Shown in pieces: positions 1-6,365 of a DNA stretch of 9,297 nt. How positions within the stretch are numbered: the stretch's first letter is position 1; every line of letters starts with the position of its first letter. The position numbers and the translations under genes were made by a program. The stretch spans positions 1 to 9,297 of the forward strand of contig CANNEJ010000044.1 in the NCBI GenBank assembly GCA_947503585.1, given 5' to 3'. The stretch comes from Anaerolineales bacterium (lineage in GTDB: Bacteria > Chloroflexota > Anaerolineae > Anaerolineales > UBA11657). The notes beneath the pieces are model-generated. The model had not been told where the DNA came from and searched no databases. It saw only the letters and a program-made list of their open reading frames with translations.

Positions 1-488
1 TCGCCGGCGGGCAGCGTTGCCAGTACTTCCACCTCCGGCCCCACACTCTCAATCATCGGCGCGCGGATAAAAATTGCGTGGAAGGTTCTGCTGCTGCCAT
101 TTTTGCCGGCAGCCAGCGCGGGCACATGCAGCTGCGCTTCAAAGCTGTCCACCTGGCGCCCAAACGCATTGCGCTGCACTGTGATGTCCATCAAGTTCAG
201 CAGCGGCTGCGCGCGGTGGGCGTCGCGCGAGAGCAGAATGGCGCCGGCACACGTGCCCCAGATTGCAGCGCCCTGCGCAGCCAGATTGCGCATCGGCTGC
301 ATCAGCCCGTACGCTTCAGCTAGTTTGCCAATCGTTGTGGATTCTCCGCCGGGAATGACAAGCCCGGCCAGGCCCGCCAGCTGCGCCGGCAGGCGCACCG
401 CGCGCGCTTCCGCCCCCAGGTGCTGCAGCACCGTGAGGTGTGCATGGAAGTCGCCCTGCAGCGCGAGTACGCCGACCGCGACGCCCAT
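1..488 (-). CDS. pdxT: PLP synthase glutaminase subunit PdxT (partial, C-terminus outside window)
   Basis: Class I glutamine amidotransferase subunit of the PdxS/PdxT pyridoxal 5'-phosphate synthase. In this family it hydrolyses glutamine and passes the ammonia to PdxS. Reading from the ATG at 488-486, the N-terminus has the family pattern GVLALQGDFHAH. The oxyanion/substrate motif VIPGGESTT is at residues 44-52, and the nucleophile elbow GTCAGAILL has Cys80. About 162 codons are present before the window edge. The usual length is about 190-200 residues, so the missing end should include the catalytic His-Glu pair; this is an edge effect, not a truncation of the gene. The start lies 6 bp after the pdxS stop without a clear Shine-Dalgarno, which suggests translational coupling in a pdxS-pdxT operon. 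Identification is firm. Confidence 0.95.
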   Translation of the reverse strand, partial: MGVAVGVLALQGDFHAHLTVLQHLGAEARAVRLPAQLAGLAGLVIPGGESTTIGKLAEAYGLMQPMRNLAAQGAAIWGTCAGAILLSRDAHRAQPLLNLMDITVQRNAFGRQVDSFEAQLHVPALAAGKNGSSRTFHAIFIRAPMIESVGPEVEVLATLPAG

Positions 489-494
489 GCGCGT

Positions 495-1382
495 TTACCA
501 GCCGCGCGAGGCGAGCAGCTCGGTGGAGGGGATGTCGTGCACGTGAATGCCGACCATCGCCACGCCAATATTCTTGCTTACATCAGCGATGATGGCAGCA
601 TCTTGAAAGTGCGTGGTTGCCATCACAATTGCCTTGGCACGCTTGAGTGGATCACCGGACTTGAAAATACCCGAGCCCACAAACACGCCATCGACGCCCA
701 GCTGCATCATCAGCGCTGCATCCGCCGGCGTGGCAATGCCGCCGGCCGCAAAGTTCACTACCGGCAGCCGCCCGCGTTCGCGTGTCTCTTTCACCAACTC
801 GTACGGCGCGCCTATCTCCTTGGCAAACGCCATCAACTCTTCCTCTTGCAGGGACTGCAGCCGGCGGATGGCGCCGAGCACGCTGCGCGCGTGGCGCACG
901 GCCTCCACCACATCCCCGGTGCCCGCCTCGCCCTTGGTGCGCATCATTGCAGCGCCTTCGCCAATCCGGCGCAGCGCCTCGCCCAGGTTGCGGCAGCCGC
1001 ACACAAATGGCACCTTGAAGTCATGCTTGTTTACGTGGTGCTCCTCATCTGCGGGAGTCAGCACTTCGGACTCATCAATGTAATCCACACCCAGCGACTC
1101 AAGCACCTGCGCCTCAACAAAGTGGCCGATGCGGCACTTGGCCATGACCGGAATGGAAACCGTTTCCATGATCTTTTCAATCATCGCCGGATCGGACATG
1201 CGCGCCACGCCGCCGTCCGCGCGAATGTCTGCGGGCACGCGCTCCAGCGCCATAACGGCGCAAGCACCAGCCTCTTCGGCAATCTTTGCTTCATCGGCGT
1301 TGACCACATCCATGATCACGCCGCCCTTCAGCATCTCGGCCAGTCCACGTTTGAGAGTCACCGTTCCAGTTTGAGTTTCCAT
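495..1382 (-). CDS. pdxS: PLP synthase subunit PdxS
   Basis: Synthase subunit of the DXP-independent vitamin B6 pathway. It builds PLP from ribose 5-phosphate, glyceraldehyde 3-phosphate and ammonia supplied by PdxT. The product is 295 residues, the normal length, and is a (beta/alpha)8 barrel in this family. With the ATG at 1382 as residue 1, the catalytic residues are all present: Asp25 in the GGVIMDV stretch, Lys82 in MAKCRIGHF (Schiff base with ribose 5-phosphate) and Lys150 in MRTKGEAGTG. The phosphate-binding segments NFAAGGIATPADAA and GVFVGSGIFKS are also intact. A GTG one codon upstream (1385) is possible, but GGAG at 1393-1390 is 7 nt from the ATG and only 4 nt from the GTG, so I prefer the ATG. 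The gene is first in the operon with pdxT. Confidence 0.98.
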   Translation of the reverse strand: METQTGTVTLKRGLAEMLKGGVIMDVVNADEAKIAEEAGACAVMALERVPADIRADGGVARMSDPAMIEKIMETVSIPVMAKCRIGHFVEAQVLESLGVDYIDESEVLTPADEEHHVNKHDFKVPFVCGCRNLGEALRRIGEGAAMMRTKGEAGTGDVVEAVRHARSVLGAIRRLQSLQEEELMAFAKEIGAPYELVKETRERGRLPVVNFAAGGIATPADAALMMQLGVDGVFVGSGIFKSGDPLKRAKAIVMATTHFQDAAIIADVSKNIGVAMVGIHVHDIPSTELLASRGW

Positions 1383-1389
1383 CACGTTG

Positions 1390-1393
1390 CTCC
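1390..1393 (-). promoter_or_regulatory. Ribosome-binding site deciding the pdxS start
   Basis: The minus strand reads GGAG from 1393 to 1390. Its spacing favours the ATG at 1382 (7 nt) over the adjacent GTG at 1385 (4 nt). Confidence 0.6.
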
Positions 1394-1416
1394 GTTAAAC
1401 AGCTAAATCTACCGGG

Positions 1417-1425
1417 AGTTTACCA
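1417..1425 (-). promoter_or_regulatory. Putative extended -10 promoter of pdxST
   Basis: The minus strand reads TGGTAAACT from 1425 to 1417. This is a TGn element directly followed by a four-of-six match to TATAAT. No good -35 is seen, as is common for extended -10 promoters. Transcription would begin near 1410, giving a leader of about 30 nt before the pdxS ATG. This is a pattern match only. Confidence 0.4.
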
Positions 1426-1542
1426 CTCTCGGCCCGCTGCGCTGCTAATTCGCAAGCTGCGCCACGCGCCCGCATTCGGTGAAATCCGCACCAAATTGAG
1501 GGGGTTATCGGCAGGTTCGGGGCGCATACTTAGCGCCTGTAT

Positions 1543-1551
1543 TAGAATAAT
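1543..1551 (+). promoter_or_regulatory. Candidate -10 region for gdhA
   Basis: The AT-rich stretch TAGAATAAT in a GC-rich region contains two overlapping -10-like hexamers, TAGAAT at 1543 and AATAAT at 1546. No convincing -35 lies 16-18 bp upstream, so this is tentative. If used, transcription would start near 1556-1558 and the hairpin at 1567-1586 would lie in the 5' UTR. Confidence 0.3.
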
Positions 1552-1566
1552 GCCCACTTGCAGCGG

Positions 1567-1586
1567 GGCCGGGCACCCGCCCGGCC
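1567..1586 (+). promoter_or_regulatory. GC-rich hairpin in the gdhA leader next to the ribosome-binding site
   Basis: This is a perfect inverted repeat, GGCCGGGC then loop ACCC then GCCCGGCC, with one possible extra G-U pair at 1566/1587. It ends only 3 nt before the GGAGG at 1590. No T-run follows, so it is not an intrinsic terminator. Its position suggests an effect on ribosome access or mRNA stability, but that role is inferred. Confidence 0.5.
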
Positions 1587-1589
1587 TGC

Positions 1590-1594
1590 GGAGG
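1590..1594 (+). promoter_or_regulatory. Ribosome-binding site deciding the TTG start of gdhA
   Basis: A consensus GGAGG is 7 nt upstream of the TTG at 1602. No ATG or GTG in this frame is as well placed, so the site supports the TTG as initiator. Confidence 0.75.
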
Positions 1595-1601
1595 CACCCA
1601 A

Positions 1602-2852
1602 TTGACTGAAGACTTGAACCCGTTTGCGCTCGCCCAGCAAAAGCTGGACGAAGCTGCCGCCATCCTGAACCTGGATGATGCCACGCACCAAATGCTGCGC
1701 TGGCCGCAGCGCGAGCTGCATGTGACCGTGCCGGTGCGCATGGATGACGGCAGCACCCGCATCTTCCATGGTTTTCGCGTGCAGTACAACGACGCGCGCG
1801 GTCCCACCAAGGGCGGCATCCGCTTTCATCCGGATGAAACCATAAACACGGTGCGCGCATTGGCGGCCTGGATGACATGGAAGACCGCCGTTGTGGATGT
1901 GCCACTGGGCGGTGCCAAGGGCGGCATCATTTGCAACCCCAAAGAGCTTTCGCTGGCAGAGCTGGAACGCATGAGCCGCGCCTACATCCGCCAGGTGGGG
2001 CGCATCCTGGGCCCGGAACAAGACATACCCGCCCCGGACATTAATACCAACCCGCAAGTGATGGCGTGGATGGCGGATGAGTTTGCAACCATGCGCGGCC
2101 ACAACAGTTTTGGCATGATCACCGGCAAGCCGCTTTCAATGGGCGGATCGCTGGGACGCGGGGATGCCACCGCCCGCGGCGGCGCAGCCTGCCTGCGCGA
2201 AGCCGCGCGTGAACTGCGCATTGACTTGCGCGGTGCCAAGATCGCCATTCAAGGCTTCGGAAACGTGGGCTCCTACATGCACATGCTCGCACAGCACCAG
2301 CTGGGCATGCAGGTGGTTGCCGTCTCTGACGATGTGGGTGGAATATTCAACGCCGCCGGTTTGGATTATGAAACGGTACGCGCCCACAAGCAGGCACACG
2401 GCAGCGTGCTGGCGCTGCCGGGCAGCCAGCCGCTCACCAACGCCGAGCTGCTGGTGCTGGATGTGGAAGTGCTGGTACCCGCCGCCATCGAAAGCGTGAT
2501 CACCGCTGCCAACGCCGGCAACATTCGCGCGCGCATCATTGCCGAGCTGGCCAACGGCCCCACCACGCCCGCGGCAGATGCCATCTTGTATGAACGCGGC
2601 GTTTACATCATCCCGGACTTTTTGTGCAACGCCGGCGGCGTCACAGTCTCCTACTTTGAGATGGTGCAAAACTCCTACGGCTTCTACTGGACCGAGGAGA
2701 TGGTGCACGAGCGGCTGGAGGCCAAGATGACAGCGGCCTTCCGCGCCGTGCACGCCGGGGCACAGGCGCACCGCGTGGACAACCGCATGGCTGCGTATCT
2801 GGTGGCGGTAGCGCGTGTGGCAGAAGCGATGAAGGTGCGCGGCTGGGTGTAG
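1602..2852 (+). CDS. gdhA: Glutamate dehydrogenase (hexameric, about 45-kDa class)
   Basis: Interconverts glutamate with 2-oxoglutarate and ammonia using NAD(P). The product is 416 residues, normal for the class. The N-terminal ELFV dimerisation/substrate domain holds GPTKGGIRFHP (Lys70), Lys94, the catalytic motif PLGGAKGGI with Lys106, and Asp146 in APDINTN. The spacings between Lys70, Lys94, Lys106 and Asp146 equal those of the clostridial enzyme's Lys89, Lys113, Lys125 and Asp165. The Rossmann domain has GFGNVG at 218-223, and NAGGVTVSYFEMVQN near the end carries Ser350. Lys70 and Ser350 are the residues that distinguish glutamate from leucine/phenylalanine dehydrogenases, so glutamate is the likely substrate. 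Cofactor preference is not clear from the sequence. The start is TTG, chosen from the strong GGAGG. The gene is monocistronic, divergent from pdxS and closed by a terminator at 2878-2907. Confidence 0.95.
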   Translation: MTEDLNPFALAQQKLDEAAAILNLDDATHQMLRWPQRELHVTVPVRMDDGSTRIFHGFRVQYNDARGPTKGGIRFHPDETINTVRALAAWMTWKTAVVDVPLGGAKGGIICNPKELSLAELERMSRAYIRQVGRILGPEQDIPAPDINTNPQVMAWMADEFATMRGHNSFGMITGKPLSMGGSLGRGDATARGGAACLREAARELRIDLRGAKIAIQGFGNVGSYMHMLAQHQLGMQVVAVSDDVGGIFNAAGLDYETVRAHKQAHGSVLALPGSQPLTNAELLVLDVEVLVPAAIESVITAANAGNIRARIIAELANGPTTPAADAILYERGVYIIPDFLCNAGGVTVSYFEMVQNSYGFYWTEEMVHERLEAKMTAAFRAVHAGAQAHRVDNRMAAYLVAVARVAEAMKVRGWV

Positions 2853-2877
2853 CAACCGCTGTGAAGCGCTGCAAAGA

Positions 2878-2907
2878 AAAAAGCCCCGCAACACTGCGGG
2901 GCTTTTT
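2878..2907. terminator. Bidirectional intrinsic terminator between gdhA and the bc-complex operon
   Basis: A perfect 13-bp stem (2878-2890 pairing with 2895-2907) with loop ACAC has a GC core GCCCCGCA/TGCGGGGC. It is flanked by an A-run on the left and a T-run on the right, so it reads as a terminator on either strand. It lies 25 bp after the gdhA stop and 23 bp after the end of the convergent cytochrome c gene. Confidence 0.93.
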
Positions 2908-2930
2908 GTTTCATTAGAAGCCGGTTGTGC

Positions 2931-3785
2931 TTACTTGATCGTCTGCAGGTACGCAATCACATCCGCCAGATCCTGCGCCGCCATTTGCTCGCCATAAATC
3001 ACGGGCATGATATTGGCCGCGTAAGGCGCCACAACATAGACGTTGGTCTGCACAATGGATTCGCGCAGATATTCCTCAGCGCTTGTGGCTTTGCCGGTGT
3101 AGTCCGCCGCAGTGAAGCGGGTGGCCGCGCGCTCCGCAATGGATACGCCACTGGAGTAGTATTTGGCGGGCCAGCCGGGGCCGGGCGCCGCGTTCATATC
3201 CGGGTTCATGTGGCACGCCACGCAGCCATAGGTCTGCGTAAGTTTTTCGCCGCGCGCCACATCACCTGCGGGCAGCACCGGATCCTTCAAATCCAAGCCC
3301 ACGGCCACAAAGTCCGACGGTTTTTCTGCCACAACCTCGAGCAGCGCGGTCTCTTCCCAGTTCATCACAAAGTCCACAATGTTGTTTACCTGGTCAGGGC
3401 GCAGCGGGCCGCCAAAATCCCGGCTCCATGTGGGCATGCGCTGCGGATATTCAGCATATGCCGCCGATGCGCGCGGCCGGCCGCCGGCAATCGCACCATA
3501 TACATAGTCGTGTGTGGTGCCGCCCCAGCCCATTTCCCTGAAGCGCGTGCCGTTGTACAGGTCTGCTGCGTTTAGCGCAGGCGCACGCCCGGCTATTCCC
3601 TTGCCATCGGGTCCGTGGCAGGTGGCGCAATTGTTTGCATACAACGCCGCCCCGGCTTCCACCGACCGGCCGTGATAGCCGCTTTCAAATTGCGCCATGC
3701 GAGCCGGCTCGTCAATTGCCGTAAAACTCACGATCATCAGGGTTGCCACCATGAAGACCGTGCCCAGCGCTACTCGTGTAACCAT
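2931..3785 (-). CDS. Membrane-anchored di-heme cytochrome c of a cytochrome bc-type complex
   Basis: The last gene of the Rieske/cytochrome b/cytochrome c operon; it should carry electrons from the Rieske centre toward a terminal oxidase or soluble cytochrome. The 284 residues contain an N-terminal hydrophobic segment at about 5-24 with no obvious cleavage site, probably a membrane anchor or export signal. Two class I cytochrome c domains follow. The first has CATCH at 53-57, with Met117 in RMPTW a likely sixth ligand. The second has CVACH at 188-192, with Met260 in NIMPVIYGEQ. It ends in the helix DLADVIAYLQTIK typical of such domains. The start ATG is 13 bp after the cytochrome b stop, behind GGGAG. 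The c-haem domains should face outside the cytoplasmic membrane. The assignment as a complex subunit rests on operon position, since a separate electron carrier would look similar. Confidence 0.9.
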   Translation of the reverse strand: MVTRVALGTVFMVATLMIVSFTAIDEPARMAQFESGYHGRSVEAGAALYANNCATCHGPDGKGIAGRAPALNAADLYNGTRFREMGWGGTTHDYVYGAIAGGRPRASAAYAEYPQRMPTWSRDFGGPLRPDQVNNIVDFVMNWEETALLEVVAEKPSDFVAVGLDLKDPVLPAGDVARGEKLTQTYGCVACHMNPDMNAAPGPGWPAKYYSSGVSIAERAATRFTAADYTGKATSAEEYLRESIVQTNVYVVAPYAANIMPVIYGEQMAAQDLADVIAYLQTIK

Positions 3786-3798
3786 GCCTGTCTCCCGC

Positions 3799-5370
3799 CT
3801 AATGCTCGTAATCAGAGTCGCGGTGCAGATACACTGTGACTGGTTCGCTGGCGTGCGCGCCGTTGTCCTCCCATTCCACTTGCATGGTGACCTGCTTCAG
3901 CCCGGCTTGAATTTCAGTAATGGACATTTTGCCTTTTGCATTCAGCAATTGGTCGGAGTAGCGCTCAATTTCCCGGTTGTAAAGCTCCAGCACAGCCTGC
4001 AAACCCTGGCTGGGCGCATTGTTCCAACCGGATGCCACCCATTCGCCGACCGGCAGTTCGTCATAAGCCGTGCCGCGCAACAGGCCCGGGTGCGTCTGCG
4101 GTGCCAAAGTTGTAAGCACTTCCTGGTCCGGAGATGAGGACACGCCGTAGTACGGCGTACCCATAAACGTCAACACGGACATGATCACAATCGTCAGCGC
4201 CGCAATCGAGAGGCCGATGCGCCGGTCTGCATAGCGCCGGCTTGGCCCGACTTCCAGATACGGCATTACAAACAGCAGCCCGCTGAGAATACCCGGCAAA
4301 ATTACGCCAAAGAAAACTTTGTCGCCCAGTTTGAGCAAGCCCTGCAGCCACAGAAAGTACCACGGTGCCGTGGTGTGCAAAGGCGTAATCTGCGAATCTG
4401 CATGCGGCTCCAGCGGGGCGTGCCAGCCGCCCCAAGTCACCATAAATACCATCAGCGCCAGCCAACCCACAGTCCAGAATAGCTCGCGCGTCATCACGTC
4501 CGGCAAAAAGTACAGGCGGCGCTCCATCGGCACCTTGCGGGCCGTATCTTCGCCCACTTTCTCCGCGCCCGGCGGCAGCGAATGGCCATGGATGATGACC
4601 TTGTAGTAATGCACGCCAACGAAGATGAATGCAATCAAGGGCAGCGCAAAGACATGCAGCAGATAAAAGCGCAGCAAGCCGTTTGCGCCAATGTCTGCGC
4701 CGCCGCGCACCAGCAGGTTCACTTCGCGACCCACCACCGGTGTGGCTTCGGCCATGGAGGCGCCAATTGTGACGGCCCACAAGGCAAGCTGATCCCACGG
4801 CAGCAAGTAGCCGGAGAAGGAGAGAAACATGGTAAGCAAAAGCAGCACGCCGCCGGTAAACCATGTGAACTGGCGCGGCTTCTTGTAGCTGCCGGTTACA
4901 AACGTGCGCAGCATGTGCAGTAGCACCAGCATGACCATCAACTCCGCCCCGAGCCGGTGCAGGTCACGCATAAACAGGCCGAACGGCACGTTGCTCAGAA
5001 GGCTGAGCATGTTGGTATAGGCAATATCCGGCGACGGCGTGTACCACAGCATCAGGAACAGCCCGGTGATGGTTTCGAACACCAGCATATAGGTCGTCAA
5101 CCAGCCCAGCCGGAAGGTTGGGTAGAGCGACATCACCTGCTCGTGAAAGAAGGTGGGGCGCATGTGCATCCAGAACCCGTCGGCGTGCGGCTTGACGCGC
5201 GGGTTGGGGCGCTTGGGCGCCTCGCCGCGCAAGATGGAGCGGATCTCGCCGACGTTGATGCCGGCAGTGATGCGCTCAACCGTCTGGTCTACCGTGGTCA
5301 CCAGCGCACTGCGCCAGCCCTTGGTTTTGATGTCATCCAGAATGGGGACGTGAAGCTTGAACAAGGCCAT
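3799..5370 (-). CDS. Cytochrome b subunit of quinol:cytochrome c oxidoreductase (fused b6 + subunit IV type)
   Basis: The membrane subunit with the quinol oxidation (Qo) and reduction (Qi) sites and two b haems. Of its 523 residues, about 65 form a hydrophilic N-terminus. The four-helix haem-binding half follows, with ligand pairs His138/His152 and His239/His254 and the segment SGYLLPWDQ at 186-194. A three-helix half like subunit IV follows at about 297-405. The last 110 residues or so are hydrophilic. The second ligand pair is 15 residues apart, as in cytochrome b6, rather than 14 as in mitochondrial bc1 cytochrome b. The Qo motif is APWY (335-338) instead of PEWY. No cysteine occurs anywhere, so the covalent haem c_i of b6f complexes cannot be attached. 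The ATG at 5370 follows AAAGGAA by about 12 nt. The gene lies 36 bp after the Rieske gene. Confidence 0.95.
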   Translation of the reverse strand: MALFKLHVPILDDIKTKGWRSALVTTVDQTVERITAGINVGEIRSILRGEAPKRPNPRVKPHADGFWMHMRPTFFHEQVMSLYPTFRLGWLTTYMLVFETITGLFLMLWYTPSPDIAYTNMLSLLSNVPFGLFMRDLHRLGAELMVMLVLLHMLRTFVTGSYKKPRQFTWFTGGVLLLLTMFLSFSGYLLPWDQLALWAVTIGASMAEATPVVGREVNLLVRGGADIGANGLLRFYLLHVFALPLIAFIFVGVHYYKVIIHGHSLPPGAEKVGEDTARKVPMERRLYFLPDVMTRELFWTVGWLALMVFMVTWGGWHAPLEPHADSQITPLHTTAPWYFLWLQGLLKLGDKVFFGVILPGILSGLLFVMPYLEVGPSRRYADRRIGLSIAALTIVIMSVLTFMGTPYYGVSSSPDQEVLTTLAPQTHPGLLRGTAYDELPVGEWVASGWNNAPSQGLQAVLELYNREIERYSDQLLNAKGKMSITEIQAGLKQVTMQVEWEDNGAHASEPVTVYLHRDSDYEH

Positions 5371-5406
5371 GATGTTTGTTTATTCCTTTGCAGGTTACGA
5401 CACAGT

Positions 5407-6042
5407 TTATAAACCGCCGCCCGGCAGCGTGTTGCTGGCACCCTGCACCCGAAAGGCAGTGTTGATGCGCAGCGCTACCGCCCCTTTCGGCACTTCCAGC
5501 GCGGCGTTCTCGTCCACGCCCGCCACACCAGTGGGGGCCGAAGACGCGAGTACCTTGCCGTCCGCATCCACAAACTCAATCGGGAAGGCGTCCAGGTTGC
5601 GGCGCGCCGGGCCATCCACGCGCGAACCGCTCGTCAGATATTTGGAACCATGGCACGGGCATTCAAAGCGGTCGTTTGCGGGCGCCCACTTGTAAAGACA
5701 GCCCAGATGCACACAAATTTTGTAGAGCGCCTTCACACCCGTCTGCACCGGGTAGTCCACCGGCTGACGCGGGTCGCCCAAGCGGCCTGCACCCAGATTG
5801 ACCAGCCACACGCGGGCATCCGGCAGGTCCTTGGGTCCGGAGTCCGCGGCCGGAATATCGGTGACGGGCACAGTAATGATGCCGCCAAACTCGCCTTCTT
5901 TGAAGCGCGGGAAGGCAAACCACAGGATTGCGCCACCCATCTGCGCCATGAACAGCGTCATGGATGCGCCCCAAATGTAATATAAGAATTCGCGGCGTGA
6001 GAGCGGTGCCACTACCGGGGTCTGAAGTGCCTGAGCGGTCAT
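5407..6042 (-). CDS. Rieske iron-sulfur protein of the cytochrome bc-type complex
   Basis: The [2Fe-2S] subunit that takes the first electron from quinol at the Qo site and passes it to cytochrome c. The 211 residues begin with a twin-arginine-like motif SRREFL at 15-20 and a hydrophobic segment at about 21-44, which serves as signal and membrane anchor in this family. The cluster-binding loops are complete: CVHLGC (Cys110, His112, with Cys115 for the disulfide) and CPCHGS (Cys128, His131, with Cys130 for the disulfide). The C-terminus is rich in Gly/Pro. It is the first gene of the operon, with a strong promoter about 30 bp upstream. GGAG lies 12 nt before the ATG, a rather long spacing. Identification is firm; whether it is called PetC or QcrA is only nomenclature. 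Confidence 0.96.
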   Translation of the reverse strand: MTAQALQTPVVAPLSRREFLYYIWGASMTLFMAQMGGAILWFAFPRFKEGEFGGIITVPVTDIPAADSGPKDLPDARVWLVNLGAGRLGDPRQPVDYPVQTGVKALYKICVHLGCLYKWAPANDRFECPCHGSKYLTSGSRVDGPARRNLDAFPIEFVDADGKVLASSAPTGVAGVDENAALEVPKGAVALRINTAFRVQGASNTLPGGGL

Positions 6043-6074
6043 ATATCTAATGTTCTCCGCAATAATCTTAGTGA

Positions 6075-6103
6075 ACTATAGCACAAACAGTGTGTAGTGT
6101 CAT
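6075..6103 (-). promoter_or_regulatory. Sigma70-type promoter of the Rieske/cytochrome b/cytochrome c operon
   Basis: The minus strand reads ATGACA (6103-6098, five of six to TTGACA), a 17-bp spacer, then TATAGT (6080-6075). TGC immediately precedes the -10, making it an extended -10 as well. Transcription should start near 6068, about 26 nt before the Rieske ATG at 6042. Confidence 0.8.
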
Positions 6104-6365
6104 ATTTTTCGAGTATTCTACAGATTTTTTATGACAAAAGCAGCCTCTGGATCCGGCATAAATCCAGATTGCCCATTCTTTCCTGCCACCCCTTTCATAA
6201 TAAGGGGTTTCGGCACACACAGGTATTTCCCGTTCCTTACAGGGCCAACCCTGCCAACTACCACAAAATTTGGCGGTGGAGCGCCGAACCTTGGCGGGGT
6301 GCAGGTAATCCGTGCTGCGGGCTGGCGTGCCGCCCGTTCACTGGGCAGCACTGCTGACAGCGCGA
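6104..6365. repeat. Intergenic segment with several small hairpins, possibly a dispersed repeat; no convincing gene
   Basis: This stretch between the bc-operon promoter and the pyrG stop is less GC-rich than its surroundings, especially 6110-6270. It contains three close hairpins. CTGGAT/ATCCAG lies around 6147-6167, CCCCTT/AAGGGG around 6187-6206, and CAGGG/CCCTG around 6239-6254. An imperfect seven-pair stem, GGGC(A/G)GC-like, lies near 6329-6350. Open frames of 86-91 codons exist on both strands, but none has a ribosome-binding site and the longest runs into the 3' end of pyrG in antisense. No T-run terminator for pyrG is visible. Being open on both strands with internal dyads is how some intergenic repeats look, but copy number cannot be judged from one window. 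Confidence 0.3.

Noticed and set aside
420..1406. A 328-codon plus-strand open frame opposite pdxS/pdxT
   Set aside because: It is antisense to two genes with full family motifs, its translation is His/Ala/Arg-rich as expected for the reverse of a GC-rich gene, and no family is recognisable.
2136..2894. A 252-codon minus-strand open frame opposite gdhA
   Set aside because: It is a shadow of gdhA, running through the terminator hairpin at its start, with no recognisable protein features.
6318..6365. A terminator for pyrG
   Set aside because: A seven-pair imperfect stem exists just after the stop, but no T-run follows on the minus strand, so an intrinsic terminator is not supported.
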